From Hydrogenothermus sp964516095 (lineage in GTDB: Bacteria > Aquificota > Aquificia > Aquificales > Hydrogenothermaceae): a stretch of DNA of 12,626 bases. The notes under the pieces are model-generated. The model worked only from the letters and a program-made list of their open reading frames with translations. It searched no databases and had not been told where the DNA came from. Every line of letters starts with the position of its first letter. The first letter of the stretch is position 1. This document shows positions 1 to 6,069 of the stretch, piece by piece. A program made the translations under genes and the position numbers. Location: assembly GCA_964516095.1 (NCBI GenBank), contig CAZEYS010000043.1, positions 1 to 12,626 of the forward strand. The letters run 5' to 3'.

Positions 1-601
1 ACTTTTCTCCAATAGCTAAAAAAACAGGGTATTCTTTGTTATTTTTCTCTATAATATTCACTATTTTGTATTTAAAGTTTTTAAAACCTGCTTTTTTGTA
101 AAGATTTTCCATTTTTTCTTTGGATAAGTCAAAATGATATACACCTTCATTATCCGAGTGAAACGTCCCTCCCTCTTTTTCAAGGTCAGCTATAGCTATA
201 TAGCCACCATCTTTTAAAGCATCGTACAGTTTTTTCGCAAACTTCTCTAAATCTTTTATGTGGTGCAGTGTCATACTGCTAACTATAAGGTCATACTTAT
301 TTTTTCCAAGGTCATCTTTTTCTAAATCTTTTAGAACAGGTTTTATATTTTTAATTCTGGCCTTTTTGGCTTTTTCTTCTAAAACTTCAAGCATACCTTT
401 TGAGTTGTCTACTGCATCTATATGTTTAACATAAGGTTGAATATAAAATGTAAGTAAGCCTGTTCCTGCTCCAAAATCTAAAACATTCCACTCTTTTGAA
501 ACAGGGATAGAATTAAGTATTGCCTCTCCTATCTTTTTGGCATTTTCAACCCTTGAGGGTTTTTCATCCCACTGTTTGGCAAGTTCATCAAATCTACTCA
601 T
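1..601 (-). CDS. Class I SAM-dependent methyltransferase (3' end cut by window edge)
   Basis: The frame is open from an ATG at 599-601 to the window edge, giving about 200 residues without a stop. The glycine-rich SAM-binding motif I (LDFGAGTGLL) is at residues 41-50. An acidic motif II region (IDAVDNSKGML) follows at 61-71, and the post-motif segment YDLIVSSMTLHHIKDL is at 103-118, as in Methyltransf_11/25 small-molecule or quinone-type enzymes. The substrate cannot be read from the sequence; UbiE/Coq5-like, BioC-like and Tam-like roles are all possible. The start codon directly follows the stop of the rRNA methyltransferase gene (TAA then ATG, no gap), with a GAGGG about 10 nt upstream inside that gene, so the two are translationally coupled. 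Family length is usually 200-250 residues, so only a short C-terminal piece should be missing. The fold is certain; the specific function is unknown. Confidence 0.85.
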   Translation of the reverse strand, partial: MSRFDELAKQWDEKPSRVENAKKIGEAILNSIPVSKEWNVLDFGAGTGLLTFYIQPYVKHIDAVDNSKGMLEVLEEKAKKARIKNIKPVLKDLEKDDLGKNKYDLIVSSMTLHHIKDLEKFAKKLYDALKDGGYIAIADLEKEGGTFHSDNEGVYHFDLSKEKMENLYKKAGFKNFKYKIVNIIEKNNKEYPVFLAIGEK

Positions 602-1345
602 TTATTGCTGACCCTCTATCCAGTTTTGTTTTGCTACTTCCCATAAAGCAATAGCAGTTGCTGAGGCAACATTTAAAGATGTTATTTTACCTTTCATAGG
701 TATGGTAGCTATGATATCTGCTACATTTAATACTGGTTTAGATGTTCCTTTTCCTTCTGAACCCAGCACAATAGCCAAGGGAAATGGGAATTTAATTTTG
801 TGTATGGGTTTTCCTCCCTTTTCTACTGCTACTACCCAGCCTCCCATTTTTTTAAACTTATCAAGTATATCTCTAATACTACCAACTTTTGCAATTGGTA
901 TGTGAAAAACTGCACCAGCAGAACCTTTAACAACAACTTCATTTATAGGGGAGGACCTTTCTTTAGGAGTAATTACCCCTGTTGCTCCAAGTACTTCTGC
1001 TGTTCTTATCATATTACCTACATTTTGCGGGTCAGTTATATGGTCTAAAACTAATAAAAATCCTTTTTCTTCTATTGCTTTTTCTAAAAGTTTGTTAGCA
1101 TCCCAATACTTTACAGGCGAAAGTAGAGCTACCACTCCTTGTGTTTTCTTCGTTCCGGCTGTTTCTTCTACTTTTTTTCTTGGAACTTTCTGGATTTTTA
1201 TATTTTTTTCTTCAGCAAGTTTTATTAACTCTTTTGGAAGATGGCTATCATGAGCTACCATAATTTTTTCTAAACTTTTGCCTGCTTTTATAGCCTCAAT
1301 TATAGGATTTCTTCCCCAAATGACAAATTTTCCCTGGTTATCCAT
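602..1345 (-). CDS. rlmB: RlmB/TrmH-family 23S rRNA (guanosine-2'-O-)-methyltransferase
   Basis: This is a SPOUT-class enzyme that transfers a methyl group from SAM to a ribose 2'-OH, most likely on 23S rRNA. I place the start at the ATG at 1343-1345 (247 aa). A longer frame reaches 1396, but its extra residues do not resemble the family, and the first ones after this ATG (MDNQGKFVIWGRNPIIEAI) match the usual RlmB N-terminus. An AAGAG lies 7 nt upstream. Residues 1-77 form the L30e-like substrate-binding domain and the rest the knotted catalytic domain. Motif 1 (DHITDPQNVGNMIRTAE) holds Asn108 and Arg114. Motif 2 is LGSEGKG at 194-200 and motif 3 IPMKGKITSLNVASA at 215-229. The ATG overlaps the stop of the upstream membrane-protein gene by 8 nt. 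The family is secure; that the target is G2251 (RlmB) rather than another 2'-O site is inferred from domain make-up. Confidence 0.9.
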   Translation of the reverse strand: MDNQGKFVIWGRNPIIEAIKAGKSLEKIMVAHDSHLPKELIKLAEEKNIKIQKVPRKKVEETAGTKKTQGVVALLSPVKYWDANKLLEKAIEEKGFLLVLDHITDPQNVGNMIRTAEVLGATGVITPKERSSPINEVVVKGSAGAVFHIPIAKVGSIRDILDKFKKMGGWVVAVEKGGKPIHKIKFPFPLAIVLGSEGKGTSKPVLNVADIIATIPMKGKITSLNVASATAIALWEVAKQNWIEGQQ

Positions 1346-1745
1346 GTGCATACTCTTTTTTCTTAAAAGATTTATAAATAATGTATATAAGACCAACTAT
1401 TAATAGTATCTCTAAAAGACCGGGCATGCCAATGTGAAATCCGTAACCTAAAAGCATAGAAAGGATTGCCCCAAATATCATTCCACCTATAAACCATTTG
1501 AATATGGGATTATTTAAGAAAGATGGTTTTTTCATATTTTGAGAAGACTTAACTGTTTTTAAATTTTTGTTTTTTAGCTTAGTCGTATCGTATTTTTGGG
1601 AAATTGGTTCATTTCCATGTTTTAGAGTTGATTGGCTTTTATAAGATTTGTAAGATTTAAATCCTCCAACTTTAAAACCTTTTGCAAAAGAAAACCCTGT
1701 AAAAAGAAGAGTTGTAAATATTATAGCTATAATTAATCTTGCCAT
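1338..1745 (-). CDS. Small signal-peptide membrane protein, resembles N-terminal half of bacterial Tim44-like proteins
   Basis: A 135-residue protein of unknown function. Residues 1-21 are a signal peptide (hydrophobic core LIIAIIFTTLLFTGF, likely cleavage after SFA). A basic, Ser/Tyr/Lys-rich segment follows (GGFKSYKSYKS, 27-37), then a polar linker to about residue 75. Two hydrophobic, glycine-containing helices lie at about 83-103 and 108-125, and the C-terminus is a short basic tail. This order (signal peptide, basic Gly/Ser patch, linker, paired Gly-rich helices) is that of the N-terminal half of bacterial Tim44-like-domain proteins, but the Tim44/MRPL45 domain that normally follows is absent. 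Its Shine-Dalgarno (AGGAGG) is built from the last sense codons of fmt, with 2 nt between the genes. Its own stop overlaps the rlmB start by 8 nt, so it sits inside the operon. The Tim44 relation comes from architecture only and needs a profile search. Confidence 0.75.
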   Translation of the reverse strand: MARLIIAIIFTTLLFTGFSFAKGFKVGGFKSYKSYKSQSTLKHGNEPISQKYDTTKLKNKNLKTVKSSQNMKKPSFLNNPIFKWFIGGMIFGAILSMLLGYGFHIGMPGLLEILLIVGLIYIIYKSFKKKEYAHG

Positions 1746-1747
1746 TT

Positions 1748-2686
1748 TTATCCTCCTAATTTTTCACCGACCTTAATATGATAACCTCTTATAGCCTCAT
1801 CAGCTGAAATAGGTTTTGAGTTTGGAAACTGAAGTTTTTTAATAAGTAATCTTCCTTTTCCAGTCTGAACTACAAAACCTTCACCTTTTATAATATCTAC
1901 TATTTCACCATTATTTCCAGTAGAAGTTTCGTCTGAGACTTTTGCATCCAATATTTTTATCTCTTTGTCTCTAAAAGTAGTAAAGGCTTTTGGCCATACT
2001 TTAAATGCCCGAACCTGATTAAAAATTTCCCGTGCAGATTTAGACCAATCTATTTTTCCTTCTTCCTTTTTGATAGGTTTTGCATAAGTTGCTTTTTCAT
2101 GTTCTTGAGGTTTTTTGTTAATCTGTCCTTTTTCTATTTTATCTAAAGCCTGTAGTAAAAGCTGGGCTCCTTCTTTTGCAAGTTTATCATGTAAAGAAAT
2201 GATATCGTCTTCGTCTAAAATTTCAATTTCTTTACACTCATAAATGTCTCCAGCATCAAGTTCCTGGGTTATTTCCATTATGCAAACACCTGTTTTTTCT
2301 TTTCCTTCCAGTATTGCTCTATGAATAGGAGCTGCACCTCTAAACTCCGGTAAAAGTGAGGCATGGACATTTATTGTTTTGAATTTAGGAAGATTAATTA
2401 TTTCTTCAGGTAGGATTTTACCATAGGCTACAACTACAAATATATCTGGATTTAAACTCTTTAATTTTTCGTATAATTCTTTATTGTTTTTTACCTTTTC
2501 TGGTTGAAAGACAGGAATATTGTACTCTTGAGCTAAAACTTTTACTGGTGGAGGTGTTAATCTTTTTCCTCTTCCTTTAGGTTTATCTGGCTGTGTAACT
2601 ACAGCTAAGACTTGATGTTTAGATTTTAAGAGTGCCTTTAAGCTTTCAACGGCAAAATCTGGAGTTCCCCAAAATACTACTTTCAA
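1748..2686 (-). CDS. fmt: Methionyl-tRNA formyltransferase
   Basis: Formylates the amino group of Met-tRNA(fMet) with 10-formyl-tetrahydrofolate, making the initiator tRNA for bacterial translation. At 312 aa it has normal family length. The N-terminal Rossmann-type formyltransferase domain begins MKVVFWGTPDFAV. The catalytic triad is visible: Asn106 and His108 in INVHASLLP and Asp144 in QELDAGDI. The SLLP loop (110-113) and FRGAAPIHRAI (115-125) are family signatures. The C-terminal OB-like tRNA-binding domain starts near residue 208 (EEGKIDWSKSAREIFNQVRAF). The start codon is TTG at 2684-2686, supported by AAGGAGA 6-7 nt upstream and by the conserved N-terminus; no upstream ATG fits better. 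It is the first gene of the minus-strand operon. Def (deformylase), its frequent partner, is not in this window. Confidence 0.97.
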   Translation of the reverse strand: MKVVFWGTPDFAVESLKALLKSKHQVLAVVTQPDKPKGRGKRLTPPPVKVLAQEYNIPVFQPEKVKNNKELYEKLKSLNPDIFVVVAYGKILPEEIINLPKFKTINVHASLLPEFRGAAPIHRAILEGKEKTGVCIMEITQELDAGDIYECKEIEILDEDDIISLHDKLAKEGAQLLLQALDKIEKGQINKKPQEHEKATYAKPIKKEEGKIDWSKSAREIFNQVRAFKVWPKAFTTFRDKEIKILDAKVSDETSTGNNGEIVDIIKGEGFVVQTGKGRLLIKKLQFPNSKPISADEAIRGYHIKVGEKLGG

Positions 2687-2727
2687 ATTAATCTCCTTAC
2701 TGGAAAAATTAATGAGGTTAAAAAAAT

Positions 2728-2733
2728 ATTATA
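2728..2733 (-). promoter_or_regulatory. Candidate -10 box of the fmt operon promoter
   Basis: On the minus strand this reads TATAAT, a perfect consensus -10 hexamer. It lies about 41 nt upstream of the fmt TTG start, which leaves a leader of roughly 34 nt. The -35 region is poor (AAAGAA at 17 bp spacing, TTAAAG at 19 bp), so strength and exact start are uncertain. In such AT-rich DNA a lone TATAAT can occur by chance; its position in the only intergenic gap upstream of the operon supports it. Confidence 0.45.
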
Positions 2734-2805
2734 CATTAGATCTAAAGTGTTTCTTTAATGGTTTCTTGATTAATATCATACCTGTATTATTTTTTCTCTA
2801 TTAGA

Positions 2806-2823
2806 TTAGTTAGCATTAACTAA
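2806..2823. promoter_or_regulatory. Perfect inverted repeat, candidate operator of the persulfide dioxygenase gene
   Basis: TTAGTTA and TAACTAA form perfect 7-bp arms around a GCAT spacer. The repeat ends 2 nt before the AAAGGAGGT ribosome-binding site (2826-2834) of the plus-strand gene. It lies just downstream of a possible -10 (TATTAT, 2785-2790; no good -35). That is the usual place for a repressor operator, and CstB-type genes in other bacteria are controlled by persulfide-sensing repressors. No regulator of that kind is encoded beside it here. A weak AT-rich mRNA hairpin next to the ribosome-binding site is the alternative. Confidence 0.4.
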
Positions 2824-2839
2824 CCAAAGGAGGTCAACA

Positions 2840-4204
2840 ATGATAATAGAGAGATTTTTTGTAGGAGATGGGATTTCACACTTATCTTATCTTGTTGCAG
2901 GCCAGAATTCAGCTATAGTTATAGACCCTAAAAGAGATATAGACGATTATATAAACAAAGCTAAAGAGCTTGGAGTTAAAATTGTAGCAGTTTTAGTTAC
3001 ACATCTGCATGCTGATTTTATAGGTGGACATTACGAACTTGCAGAAAAGACAGGTGCAGATTTATACTTACCTGCAAAACAAAACGCAACTAGAAAACAT
3101 ATACCTGTTAAAGAAGGTGACAGTATACATATAGAAAATATTAAAATTGATGTACTTGATACTCCAGGACATACTCCAGAACACGTTTCATATGTTTTTA
3201 CAGACCTTACAAGGGGAAATGAACCGGCTGCTGTTTTTACAGGGGATACGCTTTTTGTTGGTGATGTAGGAAGACCTGATTTATTTCCAGATAAAAAAGA
3301 AGAACTTGCAAAAGCTCTTTATGCATCTTTACAGAAGTTAATGAAACTACCTGATTTTGTAGAAGTTTATCCTGCTCATAGTGCAGGTACATTATGTGGA
3401 AAGGCTTTGTCAGCAAAAAGAAGTTCTACAATTGGATATGAGAGAAAGTTTAATAAACTGTTAAATCTTCCAGAAGAAGAGTTTATTAAGACTCTTTTAG
3501 AGGATATGCCTCCAGCTCCAGACCACTTTAAAAGATGTTCAAAAGAAAATGAGCTTGGAGCTCCATATCTTAATAAATTACCTCAGCCAGAAAGTTTCTC
3601 TGTTGAGGAATTTCAAGAAAAAATAGAGAAGAGCACTCTTTTAGACATTAGACATTATTTAACATGGGCAGGTGGACATATTCCTGGTTCCTTAAGTATG
3701 GATTACAAGTTTATGCCGTTTTCTTTGTTTGCTGGATGGCTTTTAAATCCAGAGAAAGAAATACTTCTTGTAGCAGAAACACAAAAAGATGTTATTGAAG
3801 CCACTTTAAAACTAAGAAGAGTAGGTATTGATAAAGTTACAGGATATTTGGAAAATCACACGTTTGCATGGTCTAAAGAAGGTAAAGATATTGATAACAT
3901 CAAAGCTTTATCTCCAGGTCTATTAGAAAATTTACTGGAAGATAAAGACACCATTATTCTGGACGTTAGAGCCAAATCTGAACTAAAAAACGGAAAAATA
4001 GAGAACTCTATAAATATTCCTTTACCTGACCTTAGATATAAATATGATGAACTTGACAAGGATAAAAATATAATAATTTATTGTGGCCTTGGTCCAAGAG
4101 CTGCACTTGCTGCAAGTATATTGAAAAACAAGGGTTTTGAAAAACTATCTATTTTAGCAGGAGGATATACAGGCTGGGTGAATTATAAAAAAGGCTCCCA
4201 TTAA
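2840..4204 (+). CDS. CstB-like persulfide dioxygenase / pseudo-rhodanese / rhodanese fusion
   Basis: A 454-residue cytoplasmic sulfur enzyme, expected to oxidise low-molecular-weight persulfide with O2 to sulfite and, through its rhodanese domain, make thiosulfate. The N-terminal metallo-beta-lactamase domain (about 1-245) has the ETHE1-type motif THLHADFIGGH (54-64). The expected mononuclear Fe ligands are His55, His111 (DTPGHTPEH) and Asp136 (GDTLFVGDVGRPDL). Cys186 in HSAGTLCGK lies where CstB-type enzymes carry a Cys. A first rhodanese-like domain (about 255-345) lacks the active-site Cys: its loop position reads VAETQKD. The second (about 365-450) is intact, with Cys415 in the loop CGLGPRA. 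This MBL/pseudo-rhodanese/rhodanese order matches staphylococcal CstB (about 444 aa). The ATG has a strong AAAGGAGGT 5 nt upstream. It is monocistronic, divergent from fmt and convergent with pgeF. The domain call is firm; the product is inferred from the family. Confidence 0.93.
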   Translation: MIIERFFVGDGISHLSYLVAGQNSAIVIDPKRDIDDYINKAKELGVKIVAVLVTHLHADFIGGHYELAEKTGADLYLPAKQNATRKHIPVKEGDSIHIENIKIDVLDTPGHTPEHVSYVFTDLTRGNEPAAVFTGDTLFVGDVGRPDLFPDKKEELAKALYASLQKLMKLPDFVEVYPAHSAGTLCGKALSAKRSSTIGYERKFNKLLNLPEEEFIKTLLEDMPPAPDHFKRCSKENELGAPYLNKLPQPESFSVEEFQEKIEKSTLLDIRHYLTWAGGHIPGSLSMDYKFMPFSLFAGWLLNPEKEILLVAETQKDVIEATLKLRRVGIDKVTGYLENHTFAWSKEGKDIDNIKALSPGLLENLLEDKDTIILDVRAKSELKNGKIENSINIPLPDLRYKYDELDKDKNIIIYCGLGPRAALAASILKNKGFEKLSILAGGYTGWVNYKKGSH

Positions 4205-4219
4205 TATGGGGGGCTTTTA
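4193..4219. terminator. Shared hairpin terminator between convergent genes
   Basis: GGCTCCCAT (4193-4201) faces ATGGGGGGC (4206-4214) across a TAAT loop, with one G-G mismatch or single bulge and one G-T pair. AAAA before and TTTT after extend the stem. On the plus strand a T-rich tail follows; on the minus strand the A-run at 4187-4192 becomes a T6 tail, so it can serve both directions. The stop codon of the plus-strand gene (4202-4204) is in the loop, and the pgeF stop (4217-4219) is at the stem base, only 12 nt away. Confidence 0.7.
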
Positions 4220-4822
4220 TTCTTTATCAAGCCATGCAATAGTAAGCATTCTATCCTTTAAATCTCCACATCTGTATGAATAAAGGTTAGTGTTACATAT
4301 AGTACAAAGCTTTGAATCCTTAATTTCTTCAACGTTAGGTTCCAGTTTATCCATAATAAAGTCTTCCATAGAAAAAAAGTACTTTCCGTTTTTGGATTTA
4401 AGATAAATTTTTTCTTCTGGTTTTAAATTTTTAATAAAATCTTCTTTTACTTCATAACAACAACTTCTTGCAAATGGTGATAAAAAAGCAAAATCTACTT
4501 TTTTATTAAATAGGTTTACGGCTTTATCAAGAATACCTCCTAATAATCCTCTCCATCCAGCATGCACTACCATAACTTTTTCAAAATCTGTTAGAACTAT
4601 GGCTCCGCAATCTGCTGTTTTTATTCCAATAGCTATATTTTTGTCAGATGTGTAAATACCATCGCAGTTTTCCAAATCCTCAGTGATATTTTTTATGTTG
4701 CACGAATGAGTTTGATGTGGGAAAATGATTTTTTCTACAGGAATGCTTTGAAGAATTTGCTCTACATTATCATTCTTTTCTGTATAAAGAACATTTAAGT
4801 TTTTAACTTTAAATCTCTTCAT
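4217..4822 (-). CDS. pgeF: Peptidoglycan editing factor PgeF (YfiH / multicopper-oxidase-like laccase-domain family)
   Basis: A 201-residue member of the YfiH/YlmD/LACC1 family. E. coli PgeF keeps peptidoglycan stem peptides correct, and other members show purine nucleoside phosphorylase or deaminase activity. The metal-site triad is visible as His39 (HQTHS), Cys72 (KTADCGAIVL) and His87 (VVHAGWRGLLGG). The later family blocks CCYEV (121-125) and CTICNTNLYSYR (173-184) are present. The usual GPCIG loop before CYEV is altered to SPFARSC, and the protein is shorter than the usual 230-260 aa, mostly at the N-terminus. The ATG lies within the end of murD (14-nt overlap), with only a GGA about 9-10 nt upstream, so translation probably depends on coupling to murD. 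The family is secure. The peptidoglycan role is supported by the murD overlap, but the biochemical activity is unresolved. Confidence 0.9.
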   Translation of the reverse strand: MKRFKVKNLNVLYTEKNDNVEQILQSIPVEKIIFPHQTHSCNIKNITEDLENCDGIYTSDKNIAIGIKTADCGAIVLTDFEKVMVVHAGWRGLLGGILDKAVNLFNKKVDFAFLSPFARSCCYEVKEDFIKNLKPEEKIYLKSKNGKYFFSMEDFIMDKLEPNVEEIKDSKLCTICNTNLYSYRCGDLKDRMLTIAWLDKE

Positions 4823-6044
4823 TTAAATTTTCCACGATAGCTTTAAATTTATTACCTCTATCCTGGTAATTTTTAAACATATCAAAACTTGCACACCCTG
4901 GAGAAAATAGAACTGTGCCATTTGGCAATGCTAAATTATACGCTAATTTAACAGCTTCCTCCAATGTTTCAGCACTGTATATTTTTTCAAAACCAAGCTG
5001 TTTACTTATTTTATACTTATCTTTTCCTATTAGGATAACAGCCTTTGCTTTATTTTTTAAGATAGAGGTTAATTGTGAGAAATCTCCACCTTTATCAACA
5101 CCTCCAAGTATTAAAACAACATCTGTGTTAAAAGAATGTAAAGCCATTTTTGTTGCTTGAACTGTTGTTGATTTAGAATCGTTATAAAATTCTACTTCTT
5201 TGATTTTTTTCACAAATTCCAATCTGTGTTCTAAAGGTTGAAAGTTTTTAATAGCATTGATAATAATGTTATTTTCTATATTTAGGATTTTAGCTGTCTT
5301 TATGGCAAATATTATGTTTTCTAAATTGTGAACCCCCTTTAACTTTATATCTTTGTGATTTAAACTAAAATCATCTATTTTTAAAATATCTTCATTATTT
5401 TTGTCTATGTAGGAGTTTATGTCTATAGGAATAACTTTCGCCTGTGTTTTTATACAGTTTTTGAGATTTTCCTTTATTATCAGGTAATCCTTTTTAGTCT
5501 GATTTTTTGTTATTTTTAGCTTACTCAAAACATAGTGAATTCTTTTTTTATGCCAATCTAAATGGTCAGTATCAATATTCAAAATTAACGCTATGTTTGG
5601 TTTGAACTTTTGAGTAGAGTAAAGCTGAAAAGATGATAGCTCTAAGACACAAATAGTGTTATCTTCTGAATGGTCTACTATATCTATAAAAGGAATACCA
5701 TAATTACCACCTATATAACAATCAAGTCCTGCGCTTTTCAAAATTTCATAAATTAAAGATGATGTAGTTGTTTTCCCATCTGTTCCTGTTATAGCGATTA
5801 TTTTACCTTTGTAAAACTGATAGGCAAACTCAATATCACTTATTATAGGAATATTTCTTCTTCTGGCTTCTGTGTATATTCTGTGATAAAAGGCAATTCC
5901 CGGAGAAACTACTATTTTCGAAACTTTGTTTAGAATTTCACTATTAAAATCTTCATCATCAACGTTTACTACATCAATTCCATGTTTTATACAAAAGTTA
6001 TAAACTGATTTGCCAGTTTTACCTTTCCCATACACAAGTAGCAT
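4809..6044 (-). CDS. murD: UDP-N-acetylmuramoyl-L-alanine--D-glutamate ligase
   Basis: Adds D-glutamate to UDP-MurNAc-L-Ala using ATP in the cytoplasm, an essential step in peptidoglycan precursor synthesis. At 411 aa it is somewhat shorter than the usual 435-450. The N-terminal UDP-binding Rossmann part begins LLVYGKGKTGKS. The ATP loop is GTDGKTT at 87-93, and ELSSFQL (135-141) and NIDTDHLDWH (156-165) follow. Lys175 in YVLSKLKI fits the carbamylated lysine position. HNLENIIFAI (239-248), HRLEF (273-277), DSKSTT (289-294) and the C-terminal SPGCASFDMFKNYQDRGNKF (381-400) are Mur ligase signatures. No Shine-Dalgarno precedes the ATG (AT-only leader), and no earlier in-frame start exists before the upstream stop codon. 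It follows the sigma-54 activator gene by 25 nt, with no terminator seen, so read-through from that operon is possible. MurD is far likelier than another Mur ligase. Confidence 0.96.
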   Translation of the reverse strand: MLLVYGKGKTGKSVYNFCIKHGIDVVNVDDEDFNSEILNKVSKIVVSPGIAFYHRIYTEARRRNIPIISDIEFAYQFYKGKIIAITGTDGKTTTSSLIYEILKSAGLDCYIGGNYGIPFIDIVDHSEDNTICVLELSSFQLYSTQKFKPNIALILNIDTDHLDWHKKRIHYVLSKLKITKNQTKKDYLIIKENLKNCIKTQAKVIPIDINSYIDKNNEDILKIDDFSLNHKDIKLKGVHNLENIIFAIKTAKILNIENNIIINAIKNFQPLEHRLEFVKKIKEVEFYNDSKSTTVQATKMALHSFNTDVVLILGGVDKGGDFSQLTSILKNKAKAVILIGKDKYKISKQLGFEKIYSAETLEEAVKLAYNLALPNGTVLFSPGCASFDMFKNYQDRGNKFKAIVENLNEEI

Positions 6045-6069
6045 AACAAATAAAATTATAAAACAAAAA

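Noticed and set aside
702..1048. Plus-strand open frames opposite the rRNA methyltransferase gene
   Set aside because: Antisense shadows of a clearly conserved gene, with no family features.
1346..1396. Longer N-terminus of the rRNA methyltransferase starting at 1396
   Set aside because: The 17 extra residues do not resemble the family, overlap the upstream gene by 59 nt and have no ribosome-binding site; the ATG at 1343-1345 has both a fitting site and the conserved N-terminus.
2806..2823. Riboswitch or attenuator in the persulfide dioxygenase leader
   Set aside because: The leader is too short (about 40 nt) for a known aptamer and the repeat is a short AT-rich palindrome without a T tail; an operator is the simpler reading.
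3245..3420. Possible broken metal site in the persulfide dioxygenase
   Set aside because: On inspection His55, His111 and Asp136, the expected iron ligands, are all present, as is His180.
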